The notes below the pieces were generated by a model. It did no database searches, was not told the DNA's origin, and worked only from the letters and a program-made list of their open reading frames with translations. DNA of 16,532 nucleotides from a bacterium (GTDB lineage: Bacteria; SM23-31; JAUVVT01). Where the stretch lies: the NCBI GenBank assembly GCA_030616165.1, contig JAUWXV010000060.1:1-16532 (forward strand), in the 5' to 3' direction. This document shows, in pieces, positions 8,220 through 15,557 of this stretch (position 1 is its first letter; each line of letters begins with the position of its first letter). A program made the translations under genes and the position numbers.

Positions 8220-10037
8220 ATGAAAGATAGAATTTTATTTTTTAGCATTCTATTATGTATTGGAATATTTTTTCTAATAGGAACAAATTATGCTCAAAGC
8301 GGATTTTCATACGACTATGATATGCTCATCAAGAACGGGAAAGTTTTTGATGGGTCACTGAATCCTGCTTTCGAATCTGATGTAGCGGTTAAAAACGGGA
8401 AAATAGTCCTCGTGGCAAAATCAATTAATGGAACGGCAGCTCATGTCATTAATGCCGAGGGTCTTTATATCACGCCGGGTTTTATTGACCTCCATACCCA
8501 TGTTGATAGAGGTATGTATTTTCCGGAAAACAGGGCTTGTTTGAATTATTTAACTCAGGGTGTAACTACGGTAATTGTTGGTCAGTGCGGGTCAAGTGCC
8601 TGGAATATTTTTGAGAAGGCAGAAGACCAGATGAAACGCTGGTCACAAGAAGGAATTGGACCCAATGCTGCCTTGTTTGTGGGGCATGGAACTGTTCGTC
8701 GGCTTGTTATGGGAATGGAAGACAGAGAACCCACAACAGAAGAATTAGAAGAAATGAAAACACTGGTCAAAGAGGCTATGGAACAGGGTGCCTATGGACT
8801 TTCTACAGGCTTGATTTATACTCCGGGAAGCTTTAGTAAAACAGACGAGGTAATAGAACTGGCTAAGGTTATTGCTCCTTATAGTGGAATCTATCATACT
8901 CATGTCCGGGATGAAAGAGATGAACTCCTCGAAGCGGTTAAAGAAGTAATTGAAATTTCAGAAAAAACTGGAGTTCCTGCTCATATATCTCATTTCAAAG
9001 TTATTGGAAAGGATAATTGGGGACTTGTAAAAGAAGCCTGTGCTTTGATAGAGGAGGCACGAGCAAAAGGACTTAAGATAACCGCTGACCAGTATCCATA
9101 CAAGTTCACTGACAACTATCCATATATGAGGCTTATCCCGGGAAGAATCTGGACGGGTGAGGAGGATGTTGATAGACTGAGAACAGAAGACATTATAGGA
9201 ATTTTTGATTATCTCCGTGATTCACAACTTATTGAACTTTACACCAAGGTAACTCCCTATATACCCCTCTCTGAACATCATCAGCAGTATTTGAATGAAC
9301 TGCCTCGAAAGAGACTTGTCAGCCTTGTGGCTCGAACCTTGATTAGCCCGGGAAATTTTTACGGTCCAGGGAGTTCGAGGGAAAGGATGCTCTTTCATAA
9401 AAGAATGAATAATCCTTATGAAGCACAAAAGATTCGTCAGGAAGTTAAAGAATATTACGAGGAGAGATACACACCTGAGAATATTATTGTCGGCGTTTGT
9501 GTGGAGAAAGATTTGGAGGGGAAATCTCTGAAACAGATAGCAGATATAAAGGGGAAACCTATAGAGGACATTATTATTGAACTGGAACTAATGGGAGCCA
9601 GGGCAATTCCTCTCAATATGTGCGAAGAAGATATTGAATATATTATGAAAAAAGATTACGTTGGCACTGGAAGCGATGGAACTGCTCCTTATTATGGAAT
9701 GGGATTACCCCATATTCGTTCATATTCAACCTTTCTTCAAAAAATAAGGAAGTATGCTTTACAGAGAGAAACTGTTTCTCTGGCTCATGTTATCCGTTCT
9801 CAGACTTCTCTTCCGGCTCAGATTATGAACTGGGAAGATAAGGGATGGATAAAAGAATGCTGCAAAGCCGATATCGCAATTCTTGACCTGAACAACATTA
9901 AAATAAGAACTTCTATCTCCAATCCTCATCAATACTGCGAAGGGGTTAAATATTTACTTGTCAACGGAAAACTGGTTATTGATAATGGTAAATGGAATGG
10001 CATACTTGCCGGTGAAGTTATAAAACTGAAGAAATAG
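8220..10037 (+). CDS. Exported N-acyl-D-amino-acid deacylase (amidohydrolase)
   Basis: A 605-residue member of the D-aminoacylase branch of the amidohydrolase superfamily, which hydrolyses N-acyl-D-amino acids to free D-amino acid and carboxylate. Residues 1-26 are a Sec signal ending near NYAQS, so the enzyme is probably periplasmic. Metal-site motifs are complete: FIDLHTHVD (H92, H94), the branch-specific cysteine in VGQCGSS (C123), YHTHVRDE (H228), ISHFK (H258) and GTGSDGTA (D486). The start of the mature protein (DMLIKNGKVFDG) and its end (GVKYLLVNGKLVIDNGKW) form the usual small beta domain around the barrel. The ATG is fixed by GGAGGG and the signal peptide. The precise substrate (D-amino acid, D-Asp/Glu or another N-acyl compound) cannot be read from the sequence. 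Divergent from the fucosidase and upstream of the GH109-like gene. Confidence 0.9.
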   Translation: MKDRILFFSILLCIGIFFLIGTNYAQSGFSYDYDMLIKNGKVFDGSLNPAFESDVAVKNGKIVLVAKSINGTAAHVINAEGLYITPGFIDLHTHVDRGMYFPENRACLNYLTQGVTTVIVGQCGSSAWNIFEKAEDQMKRWSQEGIGPNAALFVGHGTVRRLVMGMEDREPTTEELEEMKTLVKEAMEQGAYGLSTGLIYTPGSFSKTDEVIELAKVIAPYSGIYHTHVRDERDELLEAVKEVIEISEKTGVPAHISHFKVIGKDNWGLVKEACALIEEARAKGLKITADQYPYKFTDNYPYMRLIPGRIWTGEEDVDRLRTEDIIGIFDYLRDSQLIELYTKVTPYIPLSEHHQQYLNELPRKRLVSLVARTLISPGNFYGPGSSRERMLFHKRMNNPYEAQKIRQEVKEYYEERYTPENIIVGVCVEKDLEGKSLKQIADIKGKPIEDIIIELELMGARAIPLNMCEEDIEYIMKKDYVGTGSDGTAPYYGMGLPHIRSYSTFLQKIRKYALQRETVSLAHVIRSQTSLPAQIMNWEDKGWIKECCKADIAILDLNNIKIRTSISNPHQYCEGVKYLLVNGKLVIDNGKWNGILAGEVIKLKK

Positions 10038-10068
10038 TTCTCTTTTCAATCTAAGATAATCGCATATA

Positions 10069-10097
10069 AAAACAAATAAGTATTCTGTCCACAAATT
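10069..10097 (+). repeat. Detached right end of the TIR-ended element
   Basis: AATAAGTATTCTGTCC (10075-10090), preceded by AAAAAC and followed by ACAAATTT, matches the right ends of the elements at 10194, 13872 and 15932. No left end or internal part lies directly upstream, so it is a solo or remnant end placed just after the deacylase gene. Confidence 0.6.
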
Positions 10098-10121
10098 TCA
10101 AGTTGTATTACAAAATATAAT

Positions 10122-10145
10122 GTAGGGGCACGCCATTCCGTGCCC
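10122..10145 (+). repeat. REP-like hairpin
   Basis: GTAG (10122-10125) precedes the stem GGGCACG (10126-10132) and CGTGCCC (10139-10145) with a six-base loop. The stem sequence differs from the GGGCGAAC type, but both arms changed together, so pairing is kept. Confidence 0.65.
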
Positions 10146-10193
10146 TTGCGATGAATATAAAATGAAACAAAATTTTTTAAAATAAAATTCAGC

Positions 10194-10556
10194 GCCACAA
10201 TACTTATTCCTTGACAATACTGTCAAAAAATCATACATTTTAATATAATACGATTACAGAAAATCCCCTGCATCACACACTCACATCGGAATTCCTATTG
10301 AAAACTCCCTGATGAAGAAATTATATCATTTTAATTTTTAACATTTGGACTTTTTTCCTAATCCGCCTTTGGAGGAGGATTTGATTTGGCTTTTGGATTT
10401 TGACATTTGAATTTAATATAGCATTTGACATTAAAAATTTGCAGTGAACAATTTATTTCGCATCTCCAACGGTTTATTTTCCGCACGCTTTCACCAAAAA
10501 AACGCGGAATAAAACCAAAAAATTAAAACAAATAAATATTCTGTCCCCCAATTTTC
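10194..10556 (+). mobile_element. Third, internally altered copy of the TIR-ended element
   Basis: The left part (GCCACAATACTTATT, 10194-10208, through CATACATTTT near 10240) matches the inner part of the elements at 13872 and 15932. The right part (about 10495-10556, ending AATAAATATTCTGTCCCCCAA) matches their right ends. The stretch between, about 10250-10495, is unrelated to theirs and replaces the REP hairpin. It contains the consensus-like pair TTGACA (10211-10216), 17 bases, TACATT (10234-10239), with a TTGACA-ATAC-TGTCAA inverted repeat on the -35. No transposase is encoded, so it is non-autonomous. Confidence 0.6.
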
Positions 10557-11149
10557 CGAATGTAATGCTACACTTTCTCATAATAACCGTTGGACATGTG
10601 TCTCCAGTTATCTTATTTTGAGGAAAAAACATCTTAATCAGATAGAAAAAGACAATATTAATTGAAATAGTAAGAAAAAATAGTTGCACTTAAATGAAAA
10701 ATTGTTAGTTTTCATTTAAAATATAACAAAAACTCAAACTAAAGTCATATTTGATTTTAATATGGGGAATATCGATTATAATACTTATGATAGAAATAAG
10801 TTGTCTTTTTTAAAGCATTTATAAAAAATCTTGACAAATAAAAAAAATAATAATAAATTTAAAATTAATTATTTTATTAAATTTGCAACTTTTTTAAATG
10901 TTACTTATTCCATCACGTTGATTCCCACAATATAAAAATTTTATTCGTACTTTTTAAAAATTTACCAAAGATTTAGTTTTGAATCAGAGTATATGCTTTT
11001 AATACATTAAAATCTTAATTTAAAAAGAGAAAGAAAAATTAAAGTTTGTTAATAAATTCCCAATGTATATGATGTTCTAACATTGGTAAAAAAGCAAGTT
11101 GAACCGTTAATGTAAACTTTCTGTTAATTATTAAAAAAGGAGAAAAATT
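10557..11149. other. AT-rich leader region upstream of the GH109-like gene
   Basis: About 590 bases contain no convincing coding region or RNA gene. The only notable site is the promoter-like sequence at 10831-10859. If that is used, the GH109-like mRNA would carry a leader of about 280 bases. I recognise no riboswitch fold in it. Confidence 0.5.
10831..10859 (+). promoter_or_regulatory. Candidate sigma70 promoter
   Basis: TTGACA (10831-10836), a 17-base spacer and TAAATT (10854-10859). The -35 is perfect and the -10 matches four of six positions. In such AT-rich DNA the -10 has little weight. Confidence 0.35.
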
Positions 11150-12514
11150 ATGAGTAATAATATAAACCGCAGAGATTTTTTTAAATTTGGTGCAGCTGCT
11201 GGTGCTAGTGTGGTTGCGAGCCGAATAGTTGCACCCAGCAAAACTAATGCTCAATTTAGCAGAAAAGTCAAGATAGGTTTTGTGGGCGTTGGCGACCAGG
11301 GGTCTTCCCATCTTGATATGGCTCTGGGTATGGAGGAAGTTGAAGTTCCAGCCCTTTGTGATATTAAAGATTCGTACCTTTATCGTGCAAACCGTTGGGG
11401 AGAGGAATCAGGAAGACCTTCACCCAGACTTTATGGAAAAACAAGAACCGACTTTGAAAGAATGATGGAGAACGAAGACCTTGATTTAGTCGTTTGTTGC
11501 ACCTCATGGGAATGGCATGCTCCGGTGCTTTTATCTGCAATGAGAAATGGCAAAAATGCAGTGAGTGAAGTTCCACTCATAATAAAGCTTGACGAAGCTT
11601 GGGAAATAGTTGAAACATATGAGAAAACCGGTAAATGGGGAACTCTGATAAGTAAAGGAGGTCCATCTGCTCTTGTAAATTTGGTACATCAAGGCGTTTT
11701 GGGTGATATTGTATTTAGTCGTAGTGGATATATTCACGATTTAAGACTGGTTAAGAATGACCCTGAGAGAGAACCATGGAGGCTGGCACATTCAAGAAAC
11801 CGTAACGGTAATCTATACCCGGACCACCCAGCTTCACGAATTATACCGATTATGGACATCAACCACGGAGACAGATTTGACTTTATTGTGTCTGTCAGTT
11901 CAAGTGCCAATATGCTTAATGCATACGCTGATTTAAACTACGGTCCAGATCATCCGTATGCAAAACAAAAAATGGCACAAGGTGATTATAATGCTTCAAT
12001 AATAAGAACAGTAAATGGAAAAGTATTTAATATTAACTTCGACACAAACACACCACATCCGCGAGGAATCACTAAAATACAGGGTACAAAAGGTGCTTAT
12101 ATATCAGGTCAGGGCGTAGCCAGCATGCGTGAGGGTGGTGGTGGAGGGAGAGGTCGAGGTGGATTGATATACCTCGATGGTATCAGTCCTGAAGCACATC
12201 AGTGGGAGGACGCGAGTCCATACCTTAAGGAGTATGAACACCCGATAACTAAGAATTACGTTCCCAGGAAGAGGAAAGAAGCAACCCGCGGGCATTCAGG
12301 TGGAAGTACGACTATTTCACTGACATGGCACAGACTGGTTCAAGCTGTTCTTAAAAATGATATAACCGACTTTGACGTTTATGATTCAGTTACATCAAGT
12401 GCTATTGGACCACTTTCGGAAATGTCCATAGCCAATGGCAGCAAACCAATTGAGTACCCTGATTTTACAAGAGGCAAATGGCAAAGACCAAGAACAGACC
12501 ATAGTAGATTATAA
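11150..12514 (+). CDS. Tat-exported GH109-like Gfo/Idh/MocA protein
   Basis: A 454-residue NAD-binding protein of the Gfo/Idh/MocA fold, resembling GH109 alpha-N-acetylgalactosaminidases, which cleave GalNAc by an NAD-dependent redox/elimination mechanism. Residues 1-34 are a Tat signal with NRRDFFKFG (R7, R8). Then come a Rossmann loop GFVGVGDQG (43-51), TSWEWHAP (118-125), SEVPL (139-143), GYIHDLR (193-199), NGNLYPDH (220-226, H226 at the place of the family histidine), DINHGDRF (236-243), FDTNTPHPRG (297-306), IQGTKGAY (310-317) and the family-like end YPDFTRGKWQ (436-445). Oddities: the ENVCY-type motif after the Rossmann domain is replaced by SKGGP (168-172), and there is a glycine-rich insert (329-338). 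GGAG seven bases before the ATG supports the start. Activity on GalNAc is therefore plausible but not certain. Confidence 0.82.
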   Translation: MSNNINRRDFFKFGAAAGASVVASRIVAPSKTNAQFSRKVKIGFVGVGDQGSSHLDMALGMEEVEVPALCDIKDSYLYRANRWGEESGRPSPRLYGKTRTDFERMMENEDLDLVVCCTSWEWHAPVLLSAMRNGKNAVSEVPLIIKLDEAWEIVETYEKTGKWGTLISKGGPSALVNLVHQGVLGDIVFSRSGYIHDLRLVKNDPEREPWRLAHSRNRNGNLYPDHPASRIIPIMDINHGDRFDFIVSVSSSANMLNAYADLNYGPDHPYAKQKMAQGDYNASIIRTVNGKVFNINFDTNTPHPRGITKIQGTKGAYISGQGVASMREGGGGGRGRGGLIYLDGISPEAHQWEDASPYLKEYEHPITKNYVPRKRKEATRGHSGGSTTISLTWHRLVQAVLKNDITDFDVYDSVTSSAIGPLSEMSIANGSKPIEYPDFTRGKWQRPRTDHSRL

Positions 12515-12577
12515 AAAGCTCAATTAAGAATTACTAAGGTTAAAGTCGTTAAGCGTTTATTTAATTAAAATAATTCC

Positions 12578-12600
12578 CTATCCTGATTTTAGCGGGATAG
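12578..12600. terminator. Weak hairpin after the GH109-like gene
   Basis: CTATCCTG (12578-12585) and CGGGATAG (12593-12600) form an eight-pair stem with one G-T pair and a seven-base loop, 64 bases after the stop codon. The following sequence is T-containing but not a clean T-run, so termination is uncertain. Confidence 0.3.
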
Positions 12601-12723
12601 ATAGTTATTTGTTTTAGCTTTCGGAGATTCAGATATTCTTTTTTTCAAACTCAGAAAGATATAACATTTATTAATAGAATTTAACTTCTACTTAAAATAT
12701 ATTGGTAAATTGGAGGATTTGAA

Positions 12724-13854
12724 ATGAGAACTAAAATTACCTATTTATTTACAGGAATACTAATTGGTATTTTTCTGGTTGCAGCAGTAATAGTATTAGG
12801 TCAAAACAATCAAAGATTAACTCAAGAGAGGGGCCAAAATGTAGAAAACGACCTTCTTTTAACGGATTTTGATCCTTATACTTGTATGGTTACTCCGGAT
12901 AATACCCCCGAAAAAGCAAAGTTTCCAGCGATTGATGCGCATATTCATATTGGAACGATGAATAGGGGACAGTCTCCAGAAGAATTTATAAAGATTATGG
13001 ATGCTACCGGCGTTCAAACATTAGTAAACGTGAGCGGATTAGATCCTGAGGGGATAAAAACATTCAACGAGAAAACAAAATCATATCCCGGCAGATTTGT
13101 TACTTATACAACTATAAACTGGAAAAATTTAAAAGAACCCGATTTCCTCGAAACGACTTTTAGGCAATTGGAAGAAGCAAAAAGGTTAGGAGCCAAGGGA
13201 GTTGGTGAATTTAAAGAAGCAGGATTTGGATTTGGAAGACATAAAGGCGTGTACACCAATCATAAAATTGTTGAAGCGATATGGAACAAATGCGGAGAGT
13301 TAGGTTTACCTGTTTCACTGCATGTTGGAGACCCGGTATCTTTTTACAGACCGCTTGATAGGTTCAATGAAAGATGGGATGAACTGATAGCTGTACCTCG
13401 ATTCCTTTTGTATGGAAAAGATGTTCCAAATCATGATGAATATCAAGAGTTAAGAAATCAAGCCCTTGCTAATTGTCCGAATACTATTTTTATTTGCTGT
13501 CATCAGGGAAACTATCCGGAGAACCTCGCTAAAGTAGCAGAGGTGTTTGATAAATATCCTAACTTTTATGTTGATATGTCTGAAAGACTTGGTGAATTAG
13601 GAAGACAGCCCTATACTGCCAGAAAGCATTTTATTAAGTATCAAGATAGAATCGTTTTTGGTTCAGATAGAAGAGCATCTGAATGGACATACAGAACCCA
13701 CTGGAGATTTTTTGAAACTCAGGATGAATATTTTAAATATCGTGCCGGCTCGATTGGTATGCAAGGAAGATGGGGATGCTACGGCATTTATTTACCGGAT
13801 GAAGTCCTTGAGAAGGTTTACAGAAAAAATATTATTAAACTTCTTAATTTGTAG
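12724..13854 (+). CDS. Membrane-anchored or exported amidohydrolase (Amidohydro_2 type)
   Basis: A 376-residue metal-dependent hydrolase of the amidohydrolase superfamily. Residues 5-26 form a hydrophobic signal or anchor (TYLFTGILIGIFLVAAVIVL). The barrel motifs are FPAIDAHIHIG (H73, H75), GVGEFKEAGFG (E162, K164), PVSLHVGDP (H200), FICCHQGNYPE (H260) and IVFGSD (D315), which give a metal centre like that of PF04909 enzymes. These act on varied substrates such as lactones, carboxylates and aromatic acids, so the substrate here is not known. GGAGG (12712-12716) seven bases before the ATG fixes the start. It lies 209 bases after the GH109-like gene, with a possible weak terminator between them, so co-transcription is possible but not shown. 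A mobile element begins 17 bases after its stop codon. Confidence 0.85.
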   Translation: MRTKITYLFTGILIGIFLVAAVIVLGQNNQRLTQERGQNVENDLLLTDFDPYTCMVTPDNTPEKAKFPAIDAHIHIGTMNRGQSPEEFIKIMDATGVQTLVNVSGLDPEGIKTFNEKTKSYPGRFVTYTTINWKNLKEPDFLETTFRQLEEAKRLGAKGVGEFKEAGFGFGRHKGVYTNHKIVEAIWNKCGELGLPVSLHVGDPVSFYRPLDRFNERWDELIAVPRFLLYGKDVPNHDEYQELRNQALANCPNTIFICCHQGNYPENLAKVAEVFDKYPNFYVDMSERLGELGRQPYTARKHFIKYQDRIVFGSDRRASEWTYRTHWRFFETQDEYFKYRAGSIGMQGRWGCYGIYLPDEVLEKVYRKNIIKLLNL

Positions 13855-13898
13855 TTTTTTAACTTTTTCAGACTAATTCGGGGACACAATACTAATTA

Positions 13899-13927
13899 TT
13901 GACAAAGGTAGTATATATGTGTATATT
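13899..13927 (+). promoter_or_regulatory. Element-borne sigma70 promoter
   Basis: TTGACA (13899-13904), a 17-base spacer and TATATT (13922-13927). The ATG of the transposase remnant follows at 13933, so a transcript starting seven or so bases after the -10 would be leaderless or nearly so. The identical arrangement occurs at 15959-15987 in the second element. The promoter reads toward the TIR gene. Confidence 0.55.
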
Positions 13928-13932
13928 TGACT

Positions 13933-13989
13933 ATGGCACGACTAGCTCGAGTTATAGCTCCCGGTTATTCGCAAATTCTGCGTCACAAT
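13933..13989 (+). pseudogene. RAYT/Y1 transposase N-terminal remnant
   Basis: The ATG opens with MARLARVIAPGY, the typical start of REP-associated Y1 (IS200-like) transposases, which continue with a PHHVTQRGN-like motif. Here the reading becomes SQILRHN and the frame ends at 14025 after 30 codons. The catalytic HUH and tyrosine motifs are absent. The matching remnant at 15993 differs by two synonymous substitutions over the first 12 codons. Confidence 0.65.
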
Positions 13990-14043
13990 ACCTATTTCTT
14001 GAAAATACAGTTAAAAAGTTATTAATTTTCTTATGCCACGATT

Positions 14044-14066
14044 GTAGGGGCGAACGGCGTTCGCCC
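14044..14066 (+). repeat. REP hairpin inside element A
   Basis: GTAG (14044-14047), GGGCGAACG (14048-14056), one G, CGTTCGCCC (14058-14066). The hairpin lies in the same 258-base element as the RAYT remnant, which directly links this REP family with its likely mobilising enzyme. Confidence 0.7.
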
Positions 14067-14198
14067 TCTAAAAAAATGTGTAGAAAAACAAAAAAATAAA
14101 AACAAATAAATATTGTATCCCCCAATTTCCTCACCGGGAAAATTATCATAACCCATTGTTATTATTAAATATTAATCTAAATAAAAAAAATAATTTAC

Positions 14199-14305
14199 TT
14201 GACTTTTAATAGATAAAACAGTAAGTTAGTGTTAAGTTATCACTCAATTCTTAATGAATAATAAACGTAATAAAGTTGAGTTACTTTATAGTTGGGTATC
14301 ATAAT
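14199..14305 (+). promoter_or_regulatory. Candidate promoters of the TIR gene
   Basis: Two candidates precede the TIR gene. The first is TTGACT (14199-14204), 17 bases, TAAGTT (14222-14227), with a weak -10. The second is TTGAGT (14276-14281), 18 bases, CATAAT (14300-14305), which would start transcription about 20 bases before the ATG and is the better placed. An imperfect hairpin with AAC and GTT ends (14264-14293) lies over the second -35. Confidence 0.4.
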
Positions 14306-14329
14306 AGAAACGATTTCAGGAGAATTTGA

Positions 14330-15418
14330 ATGAAGAAACAACTTTCCGCTTTCATTAGCTATTCGCACAGTGACCGAGACCGAATTGTTCCGATTGCGAG
14401 TTACTTGGGACGTCTCGGTGTGCGTGTTTGGATGGACACCAAGGAGTTGTCTGCTGGCCAAGCTATTGTCGAGCAGGTAAGCAAGGCAATTGCCAGTTCT
14501 GATCTATACATCGTTGCTATATCGCCATCTGCCTTAGCTTCCTCGTGGGTAAATCATGAGTTGAATACGGCTCTCTCGTTGGAAATTACCCAAGGTCATC
14601 CAAAGGTGCTGCCAATCATCGTCGCAAAAGCGGATATACCACTAGCAATTCAAAGTAGGCTCTATATTGACATGACCGGTACTTTGGATGCTAGCAAGGC
14701 TACTCTTCGGAAGGCTGTTAAGACGTATCTTCCGGATTTTAAAACTGAAGAAAAGGAGCTGCCGAAAAAAGAGAAGCCTGAGCTAATTCTCGCTAGCGTG
14801 GTTCTTCAATTGCGATCAGAAACAAGTAAGTACTTTGGAGGTATGCACGGATATGAGTATACAAAAGAGGAAGTTGAGGAGGAGGCGGTCCAATTAATCA
14901 AGACTCTAAGGAGAAAGGCCAACGGAATTCTTCTCAATTTCTCATCAGCTTCTGAAATGGATTTCAGTAGCTTTCGCCCCAAGTTTCCGAACGGAGAACT
15001 GTCCGAGTCTACTAGTGATTCAACAGGAGATTTAGTTGGCACTTTTACCAAAGAAGCTGTAATAGATGTGGAAATAGTTAACCCTGATGAGGAAAAACTC
15101 AATCAGCTCGTTTCTTCTAAGCTAGAAAGTCTAGGGGTATCTAAAGCGGTATATTCATTCCTTGTCTCACCTCCAATAGAAGGTCTCGCCCAACAAGCAC
15201 TTGAACGTCTGCAGAATGAATATGTCATCCTTGGGTGGGATCCAGATGACGGCGCTGATGTGGAACTCCCAGATGATTTGAAACTATCAGTAGCATGCAC
15301 AGAAGAAAGAATACGTCTTGGGATTGAGACAAAATATCGATTTCAATTTGAGAAACGAGCAAAAGAATTCTCTGTGCGACAATTTGTCGTTTGGTTAATA
15401 GGAATGGAGAAGAAGTAA
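14330..15418 (+). CDS. TIR-domain effector with unrecognised C-terminal domain
   Basis: A 362-residue protein with no signal peptide. Residues 4-135 form a TIR domain: FISYSHSDRDR (8-18), a strand with VWMDTKELSAGQ (33-44), DLYIVAISPSAL (58-69) and SSWVNHEL (71-78). The last has the W-x3-E arrangement, so Glu77 is a candidate NAD-cleaving residue as in bacterial TIR NADases. KVLPIIV (92-98) is a typical late strand. A charged linker with lysine and glutamate (138-150) leads to about 210 residues (150-362) that I do not recognise; a TIR fused to a sensing domain is common in antiphage defence. AGGAG (14318-14322) seven bases before the ATG fixes the start. Base composition is visibly richer in G+C than the flanks, which suggests transfer. 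An attC-like hairpin starts five bases after the stop. Defence is inferred, not shown. Confidence 0.85.
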   Translation: MKKQLSAFISYSHSDRDRIVPIASYLGRLGVRVWMDTKELSAGQAIVEQVSKAIASSDLYIVAISPSALASSWVNHELNTALSLEITQGHPKVLPIIVAKADIPLAIQSRLYIDMTGTLDASKATLRKAVKTYLPDFKTEEKELPKKEKPELILASVVLQLRSETSKYFGGMHGYEYTKEEVEEEAVQLIKTLRRKANGILLNFSSASEMDFSSFRPKFPNGELSESTSDSTGDLVGTFTKEAVIDVEIVNPDEEKLNQLVSSKLESLGVSKAVYSFLVSPPIEGLAQQALERLQNEYVILGWDPDDGADVELPDDLKLSVACTEERIRLGIETKYRFQFEKRAKEFSVRQFVVWLIGMEKK

Positions 15419-15422
15419 AAAT

Positions 15423-15495
15423 GCACAACAAAGCGCTCCACCTGACCGCTATTCTGCTGCCATCTATAACGGCAGGTGAGCTTGGAAGTTAGGGC
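15423..15495. other. attC-like imperfect hairpin (possible integron cassette site)
   Basis: Just after the TIR stop codon, GCACAAC (15423-15429) faces GTTAGGG(C) (15488-15495), like the outer R boxes of attC. Between them the arms pair as AAG-CTC-ACCTG-CC (within 15431-15447) with GG-CAGGT-GAG-CTT (15471-15483), with unpaired bases CG, C and A on one arm only. One-sided extrahelical bases are characteristic of attC sites folded for integrase IntI. No integrase lies in the window. It could instead be a terminator, but no T-run follows and the one-sided bulges favour attC. Confidence 0.5.
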
Positions 15496-15528
15496 ACATA
15501 ATTTTTATCACAACATTAACAAATATAC

Positions 15529-15557
15529 TTGACTTTTTTATCTTATTTTAATACAAT
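15529..15557 (+). promoter_or_regulatory. Sigma70 promoter of the MNT gene
   Basis: TTGACT (15529-15534), a 17-base spacer and TACAAT (15552-15557), five of six matches in each box. The predicted start lies near 15564, giving a leader of about 20 bases before the ATG at 15585. Confidence 0.6.

Larger units (their letters stand above)
13872..14129 (+). mobile_element. Non-autonomous TIR-ended element, copy A
   Basis: A roughly 258-base element, repeated at 15932-16193 in the same orientation. Terminal inverted repeats: GGACACAATACTAATT (13882-13897) against AATAAATATTGTATCC (14105-14120), with similarity extending to about 24 bases. Inside, in order: a sigma70-like promoter, the first codons of a RAYT-type transposase, a second copy of the CACAATAC-TATTTCTTGA end-like sequence, a GTAG REP hairpin and an AT-rich right arm. 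No functional transposase remains. A MITE derived from a RAYT/IS200-like element is the best reading. Confidence 0.75.

Noticed and set aside
10474-10689. Minus-strand frame resembling the one at 13952-14149 (both contain KLGD-IFICF)
   Set aside because: The likeness comes from the shared right arm of the mobile element, not from a conserved protein; no ribosome site, and composition is that of AT-rich non-coding DNA.
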